Origin: Streptomyces rubrogriseus
GTDB taxonomy: Bacteria > Actinomycetota > Actinomycetes > Streptomycetales > Streptomycetaceae
Assembly: GCF_027947575.1 (NCBI RefSeq)
Contig: NZ_CP116256.1
Span: 3,410,001-3,474,000, forward strand
DNA length: 64,000 nt
Direction of reading: 5' to 3'
A program made the translations under genes and the position numbers. Positions 57,360-64,000 of this stretch are shown piece by piece. The notes under the pieces are model-generated. The model searched no databases and was not told the origin of the DNA. It saw only the letters and a program-made list of their open reading frames with translations. Position 1 is the stretch's first letter. Each line of letters begins with the position of its first letter.

Positions 57360-59522
57360 CTGCATTTGGTGCCAGCGCCCCCCGAGATTTGGAGACCCGA
57401 CACCGATGTCCACCCCTCCCACCCGTCCCGAAGTGCCCGACGCGCCCGTTGGCTCGTCCCGGTGCTGCTCCTCCTGGTCTGGCTCGTCGTCGGCGGAGCG
57501 CTCGGCCCCTACGCCGGCAAGCTCGGCGAGGTCGCCACCAACGACCAGGCCTCCTTCCTGCCCCGTAGCGCGGAGTCCACGCGGGTCGTCGACGCGCAGC
57601 AGGCCTTCCAGCAGGACGAGACGCTCCCCGTGATCGTCGTCTGGACCGCAGACGGCGACGGCGACGCCGCGGTCACCGCGCACCAGCAGGCCGCCACCCG
57701 CTCGGTCGCGGGCCTCGAAGGCGACCCGGGGATCGTCGGACCCGCGAGCCCCGCGCTGCCCTCGGAGGACGGCCGGGCACTCCAGGCCGTCGTCCAGGTC
57801 GAGCCGGACCTCGGCGAACGGCTCCCGGACGTGCTGGCGGACATCGGTGACGCCGCCGGGCAGGTCCCCGGCACCCAGGCGCAGCTCGCCGGGCCCGCGG
57901 CCTCCCAGGCCGACCTCTCCGACGCCTTCGCGGGCATCGACGGACTGCTGCTCGCCGTCGCGCTGATCACGGTCCTGGTGATCCTGCTGCTCGTCTACCG
58001 CAGCGTGCTGCTGCCCCTGGTCATCATCCTGAGCGCGGTCTTCGCACTGGCCCTGTCGTGCGCCATCGTCTACGCCCTGGCCGACCGCGACGTCGTACGC
58101 GTCGACGGACAGGTCCAGGGCATCCTCTCCATCCTGGTCATCGGCGCCGCCACCGACTACGCGCTGCTGCTCACCGCCCGCTTCCGCGAGGAGCTCGCCC
58201 GCCACCCGGACCGCTTCGGCGCCGTGCGCGCCGCGCTGCGCGACTCCTGGGGCGCCGTCGTCGCCAGTGCGGCCACCGTCGCGCTCGGCCTGCTGGCCCT
58301 GCTGCTCAGCGACCTGACCAACAACCGCGCGCTCGGGCCCGTCGGTGCCATCGGCATCGTCTGCTCGGTGCTGAGCACGCTCACCTTCCTGCCCGCCGTC
58401 CTGGTGCTGCTCGGCAAGGTCGCCTACTGGCCGGCCAAGCCGGTGCGGACCGGCGACCCGGAGGCCGGACACCGGCTGTGGCACCGTGTCGCGGCGCTCG
58501 TGGACCGCGCTCCGCGCCGCATCTGGGCCGTCTCACTGGCCGCGCTGCTCGCCTGCGCCGCCTTCGCACCGACCCTCAGCTCCAAGGGCGTCCCGCTCGA
58601 CGAGATCTTCGTGAACGACACGCCCTCGGTCGCCGCCCAGCAGACCCTCGCCGAACACTTCCCCGGCGGTTCCGGCAACCCCGCCGTCGTCATCGCCGAG
58701 GCCGACCGCCTCGACCCGGTCCTCCGGGCCGCCCGCGCCACCGACGGCGTCGCCTCGGCCGCCCCGGTGACCGACTCCGGCCGACCCGGCGCCGGTACGC
58801 CCCTGGTGGTCGACGGACGCGTACGCGTCGACGCGACGCTCGAGGCGCCCGCCGACAGCGACGCCGCCAAGAGCACGGTGGTCCTGCTGCGGGCCGCCGT
58901 CCACGAGGTCTCCGGGGCGGACGCCCTCGTCGGCGGCTACACCGCCCAGCAGTACGACACCCAGGAGACCGCGGCCGAGGACCGCACCCTCATCGTGCCG
59001 GTGGTCCTCGCCATCATCCTGGTCATCCTGGTCCTGCTGCTGCGCTCCCTGCTGATGCCCGTGCTGCTGGTGGCGACGGTGGCGCTGAACTTCCTGGCCA
59101 CCCTGGGCGTCTCGGCGCTCGTCTTCACCCATGTGTTCGGCTTCAGCGGCACCGACGCCTCCGTCCCGCTGTACGGCTTCGTCTTCCTCGTGGCCCTGGG
59201 AGTGGACTACAACATCTTCCTCATGTCCCGGGTGCGGGAGGAAGCGCTGCGCCACGGCGTGCGCGAGGGCATCCTGCGCGGGCTGACCGCCACCGGCGGC
59301 GTGATCACCTCGGCCGGCGTCGTCCTCGCCGCCACCTTCGCCGCGCTCGGGGTGATCCCGCTCGCCTTCCTGCTGCAGATCGCCTTCATCGTGGCCTTCG
59401 GCGTCCTGCTGGACACGCTGGTGGTGCGCTCCCTGCTGGTCCCGGCACTCGCCCGCGACATCGGCGCCGTCGCCTGGTGGCCCGGGCGGCTCGGACACCG
59501 GACCCGGGCGGGACGGGACTGA
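57351..59522 (+). CDS. MMPL/RND-type membrane transporter, N-terminal frame doubtful
   Basis: Two six-helix halves, each with a helix, a large external domain and five more helices (VLITVLVILLLVYRS..., ATDYALLLTARFREE, VDYNIFLMSRVREE), the MMPL arrangement for proton-driven lipid or drug export. The main frame is open from 57351, but that ATG lies in the TATGAT box. The best start is ATG 57406 with GGAGA 10 nt upstream (MSTPPTRPEVPDA), which is in another frame and would join the main frame if one base were added near 57445. So there is either a one-base deletion or a sequencing error, or a weak start (GTG 57369). The given start marks only the open frame. Confidence 0.8.
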   Translation: MIELHLVPAPPEIWRPDTDVHPSHPSRSARRARWLVPVLLLLVWLVVGGALGPYAGKLGEVATNDQASFLPRSAESTRVVDAQQAFQQDETLPVIVVWTADGDGDAAVTAHQQAATRSVAGLEGDPGIVGPASPALPSEDGRALQAVVQVEPDLGERLPDVLADIGDAAGQVPGTQAQLAGPAASQADLSDAFAGIDGLLLAVALITVLVILLLVYRSVLLPLVIILSAVFALALSCAIVYALADRDVVRVDGQVQGILSILVIGAATDYALLLTARFREELARHPDRFGAVRAALRDSWGAVVASAATVALGLLALLLSDLTNNRALGPVGAIGIVCSVLSTLTFLPAVLVLLGKVAYWPAKPVRTGDPEAGHRLWHRVAALVDRAPRRIWAVSLAALLACAAFAPTLSSKGVPLDEIFVNDTPSVAAQQTLAEHFPGGSGNPAVVIAEADRLDPVLRAARATDGVASAAPVTDSGRPGAGTPLVVDGRVRVDATLEAPADSDAAKSTVVLLRAAVHEVSGADALVGGYTAQQYDTQETAAEDRTLIVPVVLAIILVILVLLLRSLLMPVLLVATVALNFLATLGVSALVFTHVFGFSGTDASVPLYGFVFLVALGVDYNIFLMSRVREEALRHGVREGILRGLTATGGVITSAGVVLAATFAALGVIPLAFLLQIAFIVAFGVLLDTLVVRSLLVPALARDIGAVAWWPGRLGHRTRAGRD

Positions 59523-59540
59523 GCCGCCGCGCCCCGGCCG

Positions 59541-59966
59541 TCACGCCCGCGGACGCCGCTCCGACGGGCGCACGGTGCCGAGGAAGCGCCGTACGTCGAT
59601 CTCGATGACGACCCGCTCCGGGTTCGCCCGGGGCTGCCGGTAGCGGGCCGCGTAGCGGGTCTCCGCGTCGCGGACCGCCCCGGCGTCGTCGCGCACGCGG
59701 GCCACGCCCTCCAGCGTGGACCAGCGCCGGCCGTCCACCTGGCCCACGGCGACGACCGCCCCGGCGGCCCGTCGCACGTTGCGCGCCTTCGCGGTGTCCC
59801 GGCTCGTGATCACCCGCGCCGTGCGGGTGGCGTGGTCGTACGTCACCCCGACCGGGACCAGGTGCGGCGTGCCGTCGGCCCGCCGCGTCGACAGGAAGCA
59901 CACCCGGCGTTCCTGCCAGAACCTGACGAACTCGTCGTCCGCCTCGTGCTGTTCCCCGGCGTCCAT
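59541..59966 (-). CDS. PPOX-class F420-dependent oxidoreductase
   Basis: 141 aa split barrel. FWQERRVCFLSTRRADGTPHLVPVGVTYD and the later ITSRDTAKARNVRR segment match TIGR03618-type F420-binding enzymes. Substrate unknown. ATG 59966 has GAGGAG 6 nt upstream, better than the longer frame to 60014. It converges on the MMPL gene with 18 bp between. Confidence 0.87.
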   Translation of the reverse strand: MDAGEQHEADDEFVRFWQERRVCFLSTRRADGTPHLVPVGVTYDHATRTARVITSRDTAKARNVRRAAGAVVAVGQVDGRRWSTLEGVARVRDDAGAVRDAETRYAARYRQPRANPERVVIEIDVRRFLGTVRPSERRPRA

Positions 59967-60056
59967 CCACTCTCCTCGGCCGTGCCACGTGTGTCCCGTG
60001 CGCACCAGCATCACCCGGCGGGCCGTCCGGCCGCTCGGCGGGGTGCGTGCGGTCCG

Positions 60057-60086
60057 CCGACCCGCCGGTTGGCCGACCCGCCGGTT
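60057..60086. repeat. Two copies of CCGACCCGCCGGTT
   Basis: 14 bp exact direct repeats at 60057-60070 and 60073-60086 separated by GG, in the short intergenic region. No function is apparent. Confidence 0.75.
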
Positions 60087-60109
60087 CTCCGGCGTGCCGG
60101 AGAGCGGTG

Positions 60110-60310
60110 TCAGGCGGCGTCGCGGTCGGAGGCCCGGCCCGCGCCGGTCCTGCGGTCCGCGCCGCTCCCGCCGCCCGGGAGGAGACGCAGATGCCTGCGC
60201 CGGGCGTGCCGGGGCGGGTCCGGATCACCGAACAGCCGGTCCTCCAGATACGTCATGGTGAACAGCAGCAGGCCCAGTGCGGGCAGCAGCAGGACGGCAA
60301 CGGTGACCAC
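60110..60310 (-). CDS. Small single-pass membrane protein
   Basis: 66 aa from GTG 60310. One N-terminal helix (VVTVAVLLLPALGLLLFTM) is followed by YLEDRLFGDPDPPRHARRRHLRLLPGG, a conserved-looking soluble tail with a basic patch. Similar 50-70 aa proteins ('...EDRL...RHARRRHLRLI') recur in Streptomyces genomes as I recall; function unknown. AAGGGG lies about 10 nt upstream of the start. Confidence 0.65.
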   Translation of the reverse strand: MVTVAVLLLPALGLLLFTMTYLEDRLFGDPDPPRHARRRHLRLLPGGGSGADRRTGAGRASDRDAA

Positions 60311-60453
60311 GCCGGGGGACCCCTTCCGCCGAGGGACGACGCCGGGCGGGTGCCCCGACGGGCGCCGGTGAAAGCCGTCATGTTCGCGCGGCGGTTGGGT
60401 AGGCGGCTCCGACGACGGACAAGACGCCCCCGAGGAACGGAGCAGCCGAGCCG

Positions 60454-61455
60454 ATGTCGCACACCTCCCCGCCCGCCGAACCGGCCACGAACCCGCAACT
60501 GGCGGGCTCGTGGTCGGACTGGGTCGGCGAGCACACCACGGCACTGATCGGGATACCGCTGCGCATCGTGCTCATCGTCGTGATCCTGCTCGTGCTGCGC
60601 GCGGTGGCCAAGCGGGCCATCACCCGGGTCGTCCAGCGGGTCCTGGAACCGTCGGCGGGCGAGGCCGAACGCAGCCGCCCCCGCAGGACGTCCCGCGGAG
60701 CCGCGGTTTTGCACCGCGACCGGTCCCGGGCGCGGCAACGCCGGGAACAGCGGGCCCGCACCATCGGCTCGGTGCTCAGCAGCGCCGTCACCATCGTGCT
60801 GTTCATGGTCGGCGTGGCCATGGTGCTCGACCAGGTCGGCATCGCACTCGGCCCGCTGCTGGCCAGCGCCGGGGTGGTCGGCCTGGCCATCGGTTTCGGC
60901 GCCCAGAGCCTGGTCGCGGACTACCTGTCCGGGCTGCTCATCATGGTCGAGGACCAGTACGGCGTGGGCGACTCGGTCGACCTCGGCGAGGCCGTCGGCG
61001 AGGTGGAGCACGTCGGCCTGCGCCTCACCCACGTCCGCGACCTCAACGGCGGCCTGTGGCACATCCGCAACGGCGAGATCCTGCGGGTCCGCAACGACAG
61101 CCAGGAGTGGGCCCGCGCCGTCCTGGACGTCGCCGTGTCCCACGACGCGAACCTCGACACCGTCTACCGCGTGCTGGAGGACACCGGCCGCGCGCTGCGC
61201 GAGGAGCCGGACTTCGCGGACGTCCTGCTGGAGGACCCGGCGGTGTGGGGCGTGCAGTCCCTGGACGCCGACGGCGTGCTGGTGCGCCTCGCCGTCAAGA
61301 CGGTGCCGCTCCAGCAGTGGGGCGTCACCCGCGAACTGCGCCGCCGGGCCAAGGAGGCGCTGGACGACGCGGGCGTCGAGATCCCCTTCCCGCGCCGGGC
61401 GGTGTGGGTGCGCACCGACGGCGCCGGCGGCGACGCGGAGGCGCTCACGCGCTGA
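60454..61455 (+). CDS. MscS-family mechanosensitive channel
   Basis: 333 aa. Membrane helices at about 32-52 and 103-125, the pore-lining TM3 LLASAGVVGLAIGFGAQSLVADYLSG (in two parts: GVVGLAIGFGAQ, LVADYLSG), the beta domain with DQYGVGDSVDLGE, and a C-terminal alpha/beta domain. Opens under membrane tension to release osmolytes. A basic linker after TM1 is longer than in E. coli MscS. ATG 60454. Confidence 0.9.
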   Translation: MSHTSPPAEPATNPQLAGSWSDWVGEHTTALIGIPLRIVLIVVILLVLRAVAKRAITRVVQRVLEPSAGEAERSRPRRTSRGAAVLHRDRSRARQRREQRARTIGSVLSSAVTIVLFMVGVAMVLDQVGIALGPLLASAGVVGLAIGFGAQSLVADYLSGLLIMVEDQYGVGDSVDLGEAVGEVEHVGLRLTHVRDLNGGLWHIRNGEILRVRNDSQEWARAVLDVAVSHDANLDTVYRVLEDTGRALREEPDFADVLLEDPAVWGVQSLDADGVLVRLAVKTVPLQQWGVTRELRRRAKEALDDAGVEIPFPRRAVWVRTDGAGGDAEALTR

Positions 61456-61477
61456 CGGAGTCGCCCGGCGACGCGGT

Positions 61478-61494
61478 TTTGCCGTTCCGGCAAA
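61478..61494 (+). terminator. Hairpin after MscS gene
   Basis: TTTGCCG-TTC-CGGCAAA, perfect 7 bp arms, followed by CATCTTT. It begins 23 bp after the channel gene stop. Short but with a T-rich flank, unusual for this genome. Confidence 0.6.
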
Positions 61495-61596
61495 CATCTT
61501 TGGCGCCTCCCGACCGGGCGGGGCAGCCTGCACACGGGGTGCGCGGTCCTCGCGCGCCCCGCCGAGCCGACCACCGCGCCCGCCCCAGGAGGCACC

Positions 61597-62232
61597 ATGA
61601 CCGACATCCCCGCGCCGGCTCCCGCCGCGGAATTCTGGGAAGCCCGCTACCGCGACACCGGCCGCGTCTGGAGCGGCCGCCCCAACGAGCTGCTGGTCCA
61701 GGAGGCGGCCGAACTCACCCCCGGCACCGCGCTCGACCTCGGCTGCGGCGAGGGGGCGGACGCCGTGTGGCTGGCCTCGCGCGGCTGGCGGGTCACCGGC
61801 GCGGACATCTCCGCCACCGCCCTCGAACGCGCCGCCGGGCACGCCGCCGAGGCCGGGGTCGGCGACCGCGTCGCCTGGGAACGCCACGAGCTGGGACCCT
61901 CGTTCCCCGAGGGCTCCTTCGACCTGGTGAGCGCCCACTACCTGCAGTCCCCGGTCGCCCTCGACCAGCAGACGGTGCTGCGCGCCGCCGCGCGGGCCGT
62001 GGCAGCGGGCGGCACCCTGCTGGTCGTCATGCACGCCGGCTGGCCCTCCTGGCAGACCGAACCGCCGTTCGACGCTGTCTTCCCCACCCTGGACGGCGTC
62101 CTCGCCGAACTCGCCCTGCCCGAGGGGGAGTGGAGCGTCGAGACGCGTCGGACCGCTCGTCGGCCGAGCGTCTCGCCCGACGGTGTCGAGGGTTTCCGCG
62201 AGGACCACGTGTGGCGGCTGCGGCGGGCCTGA
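61597..62232 (+). CDS. Class I SAM-dependent methyltransferase
   Basis: 211 aa. AEFWEARYRDTGRVWSGRPN, then SAM motif I LDLGCGEGADAVWLASRGW and VTGADIS. Resembles tellurite-resistance/thiopurine-type small-molecule methyltransferases. The substrate is unknown. ATG 61597 with CAGGAGG upstream. The stop at 62230-62232 is followed by an AT-rich leader of the next operon. Confidence 0.88.
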   Translation: MTDIPAPAPAAEFWEARYRDTGRVWSGRPNELLVQEAAELTPGTALDLGCGEGADAVWLASRGWRVTGADISATALERAAGHAAEAGVGDRVAWERHELGPSFPEGSFDLVSAHYLQSPVALDQQTVLRAAARAVAAGGTLLVVMHAGWPSWQTEPPFDAVFPTLDGVLAELALPEGEWSVETRRTARRPSVSPDGVEGFREDHVWRLRRA

Positions 62233-62237
62233 GGTCG

Positions 62238-62342
62238 TTGAACGAGTTACCTCCCGAGAATTTTGTGAAGAAAGGCATGTTCTGGGACTTATCGGACACC
62301 CTTGGAGGTGAAGGCCATTTGGCTACCAGAGGGAGATGGTGA
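62238..62342 (+). other. AT-rich leader with a short TTA-containing ORF
   Basis: From TTG 62238 (or ATG 62277, with GAAAGG next to it) a frame runs to TGA at 62340-62342, one base before the peptide-gene ATG. It would encode up to 34 residues (NELPPENFVKKGMFWDLSD...). It uses two TTA leucine codons and many AT-ending codons, unlike every neighbour. Possible roles are a leader peptide, an independent small peptide, or merely the 5' UTR and promoter of the next operon. Confidence 0.35.
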
Positions 62343-62343
62343 A

Positions 62344-62532
62344 ATGCCTTCCAAGGACAAGGTGCTCGAGGAAGTCACCCGCACCGAGAACATCGACATC
62401 GACGCGGCACTCGACCCCGCCGAGCCTGACGGAGTCTTCCGCGACAGTCGCGAGTGCGCCGCGCTCGCCCTGCAGTCGGGAGGCACCAGCCTCCTGCTCT
62501 CGCCGCCGACCCCGCGCCCGAAGAAGGGCTGA
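62344..62532 (+). CDS. 62-residue peptide, possible modified or secreted peptide precursor
   Basis: ATG 62344 has GGGAG 8 nt upstream. The first ~47 residues are acidic and helix-prone (LEEVTRTENIDIDAALDPAE); then ALALQSGG is followed by TSLLLSPPTPRPKKG. A Gly-Gly with hydrophobic residues before it and a short Ser/Thr/Pro tail after it is how many exported or modified peptides are built, but there is no peptidase, transporter or known modifying enzyme in view. It has a single Cys (RECAAL). I do not recognise the family. It starts an operon with two unknown genes. Confidence 0.65.
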   Translation: MPSKDKVLEEVTRTENIDIDAALDPAEPDGVFRDSRECAALALQSGGTSLLLSPPTPRPKKG

Positions 62533-62552
62533 CGGACCGACGGGAGAATGAG

Positions 62553-63260
62553 ATGGAGCAGTCGAGCACATCGGCCCTCCTGCAGGGAACGGTGCTGGAC
62601 CTCGCTTCAGACGTGGTCTCCGCTCTTCGGAGCGGAGACCACGTGCGAGCGGGCAGCACCCTGACGGGAGGCGGCGCCGGTGAGGGCGTCGCCCGTGCGG
62701 CGGTACGCGTCCTGGGCGCCGACGCCCTGTTGCCCAGCGTCCTGCTGCGCGTCCCGCCGGACCCGGGACAACTCGCCGTGTTCGAGGAGGCCGTGGCGGC
62801 GCATCCGCCGCGCGGCGACGCGGCCCCCACCGTCGTGTGGAGCCACTGGGCCATGACCCGTGCCCTGCGCCGCACCGAACAGCCTCTGACCGGCCCGCCC
62901 GTCGACGAGCCCGGCGCCGAACCCGACGCCCGCTGGCTCGAGGACGCCGGCTGGCAGTTCCTCACCCACCAACTCGCCGTCCTCGCGCCGCTCGCGCTGC
63001 CCGGCGAGGAGTGCGCCGTGACCCGCGTGGCGCGCGGCCGCCCCGTGGACGTGGCCCGTGGTTTCGTCCGCGCGGTACGCCGCCGCGACTGGCAGCAGGC
63101 GGCCGGAGCCGGGCGCTGGCTCACCCTTCTGGACGGGGTGCCGGACACCCTCGGTCTGGAAGCGGGACTGGACTTCGTACGCCTCATGGGCGGCTCCGAC
63201 CCGCGGGTGGCCCTGCAACTGGAGGCGGCACGGCTGATGCCGGCCGGGGTCCTGCTGTGA
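62553..63260 (+). CDS. Uncharacterised protein, second gene of peptide operon
   Basis: 235 aa. Mostly helical, with DLASDVVSALRSGDHV, VWSHWAMTRALRR, DAGWQFLTHQLAVLAPLALPGEE and GRPVDVARGFVRAVRRRDW. No signal peptide or clear membrane helix. I do not recognise a domain. ATG 62553 with GGGAG 6 nt upstream lies 20 bp after the peptide gene. Its stop overlaps the next start (GTGA). Confidence 0.75.
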   Translation: MEQSSTSALLQGTVLDLASDVVSALRSGDHVRAGSTLTGGGAGEGVARAAVRVLGADALLPSVLLRVPPDPGQLAVFEEAVAAHPPRGDAAPTVVWSHWAMTRALRRTEQPLTGPPVDEPGAEPDARWLEDAGWQFLTHQLAVLAPLALPGEECAVTRVARGRPVDVARGFVRAVRRRDWQQAAGAGRWLTLLDGVPDTLGLEAGLDFVRLMGGSDPRVALQLEAARLMPAGVLL

Positions 63261-64000
63261 GCGTCCCGGACGGGCGCGTCCGCGACGTCGAGGCGGCCGC
63301 ACTGGACTGGGTGTGGACCCATCGCGACCGCTTCGCGCTCGGCGACGACGCGCTGGCGGCCGACGGCCAGGTCAACCGGACCTGGAAGCCCCTGGGCGAG
63401 CTCACCCAGGTCTGCGCCTCCGTCTCCCGGTGCACCCCGCCCGGGGACCCGCTGCACACCCGCGTGTCCGAACTGCTGGACTTCGCCTGGCAGCAGACCC
63501 ACCGCGGTGAACTCTTCCCGCTCATGCAGACGCTGGAGCCCTTCGCCACCTACCCGCTGGAGGTCTACGCGGCCTTCGCCTCGGCCGGACTGCGGCACCC
63601 CGGCTACGAGGAGTCCGCCGCGGTGCTGGCCCGTACCCGCGGCTGGCGGCTGACCGAGCAGTACCCCACCCGCCGCCTCGGCGTCCTGGAGGCAGAGCGG
63701 CGCAGCGGCATCGACCCCCACGGGGACGTGCCGCGGGCGCTGGGGCGCACCTGGCTGGGCGGCCTCCCGGAACCCTGGACCTTCGAACGCGCGGCCGGTT
63801 ACGCGCTCACCCACGTCGTCTTCCACCTCACCGACTGGGGACGGGCGGCCCGGGGCGTCCCGGCGGACCTGGCCGAGTACCTCCTGCACTGGCTGCCGCC
63901 CTGGCTCGACACCTGCCTGGACGCCCGGATGTGGGACCTGAGCTGCGAACTGCTCGCCGTCGCGGCGAGCCTGCCGCGCCCGCCGGAACCCGCCGTCCTG
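63257..64000 (+). CDS. Uncharacterised protein, DUF6895-like (3' end outside window)
   Basis: GTG 63257 opens a frame with no stop before base 64000 (248 codons visible). It is rich in Trp and His: DWVWTHRDRF near the start, HTRVSELLDFAWQQTH, a TYPLEVYAAFASAGLRH segment, and ALTHVVFHLTDWG near residue 180. The last motif reminds me of DUF6895 proteins; function unknown. Coupled to the preceding gene by GTGA overlap, so the peptide, the 235 aa protein and this one form an operon that continues past the window. Confidence 0.75.
   Translation, partial: MSVPDGRVRDVEAAALDWVWTHRDRFALGDDALAADGQVNRTWKPLGELTQVCASVSRCTPPGDPLHTRVSELLDFAWQQTHRGELFPLMQTLEPFATYPLEVYAAFASAGLRHPGYEESAAVLARTRGWRLTEQYPTRRLGVLEAERRSGIDPHGDVPRALGRTWLGGLPEPWTFERAAGYALTHVVFHLTDWGRAARGVPADLAEYLLHWLPPWLDTCLDARMWDLSCELLAVAASLPRPPEPAVL

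Noticed and set aside
62302..62343. TTG 62302 or GTG 62308 as start of the small peptide gene
   Set aside because: ATG 62344 has GGGAG at the right distance; the earlier codons would overlap the GGAGGT sequence itself.

Overview
The window is high-GC chromosomal DNA from a Streptomyces, probably close to S. coelicolor. The evidence is extreme GC bias at third codon positions, many GTG starts, dense ATGA/GTGA overlaps, F420-type oxidoreductases, a BTAD/SARP-type regulator, and a sigma factor that matches what I remember of S. coelicolor HrdC almost residue for residue. The neighbourhood (ergothioneine genes, HrdC, sigma-R-driven thioredoxin, second peptide deformylase) also fits my memory of the S. 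coelicolor SCO09xx-SCO08xx region read in reverse. I see no tRNA, rRNA, CRISPR array, insertion sequence, or PKS/NRPS gene.

Layout. 0-1.4 kb: egtB (partial) and egtA on the minus strand, for ergothioneine. 1.6-7.3 kb: a PARG-like macrodomain protein converging on an orphan PemK/MazF-like protein, a beta-hydroxyacid dehydrogenase, two small enzymes, an ArsR-type regulator coupled to a coiled-coil membrane protein with a paired operator, and a protein of unknown function. 7.3-7.8 kb: a non-coding stretch built of three decayed copies of a ~158 bp unit. 7.8-14.6 kb: an MFS transporter, an alpha/beta hydrolase divergent from a twice-frameshifted BTAD regulator, PPC and CBS domain proteins, and hrdC. 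14.6-24 kb: an FAD oxidoreductase/pyruvyltransferase-like pair, a TerC protein, and several regulator-enzyme pairs with visible operators. 24-28 kb: redox block with thioredoxin, a disulfide-reductase-like flavoprotein, deformylase, a TPR protein and pirin. Two perfect sigma-R promoters drive thioredoxin and the TPR-def pair.

28.3-36 kb is a co-oriented signalling island: response regulator-PP2C phosphatase, CHASE3 histidine kinase, single-domain response regulator, PAS-GAF-PP2C phosphatase, a cobalamin-binding protein with the Wx9EH motif of CarH/LitR photoreceptors, two STAS proteins and an HATPase anti-sigma-like protein. This is a complete partner-switching set with a possible B12-based (light) sensor and no sigma factor of its own. 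36-43 kb is a copper-type metal locus: a Met/His-rich membrane protein, a SigC-like ECF sigma factor, a PepSY membrane protein, a DUF5134-like protein, a small anchored protein, a P1B-type ATPase and a PCuAC-like chaperone. Two matching promoters (GGGGAACTC-N15-CGACTC) sit in front of its two downstream operons and are the likely targets of that sigma factor.

43-57 kb holds accessory metabolism and regulation: TetR plus a membrane protein, a GNAT enzyme, a KDPG-type aldolase/sugar kinase pair, an oxidoreductase, a thioesterase, three small stress-type proteins, photolyase, an SDR-DUF2867 protein, and MarR plus an MMPL transporter whose N-terminal frame looks broken. 57-64 kb has an F420-type enzyme, an MscS channel and a methyltransferase. 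The window ends in a compact unknown operon that starts with an AT-rich leader and a 62-residue peptide resembling a secreted or modified peptide precursor, followed by two uncharacterised proteins; the last runs off the edge. Functions are read from motifs by eye; no database search was possible.
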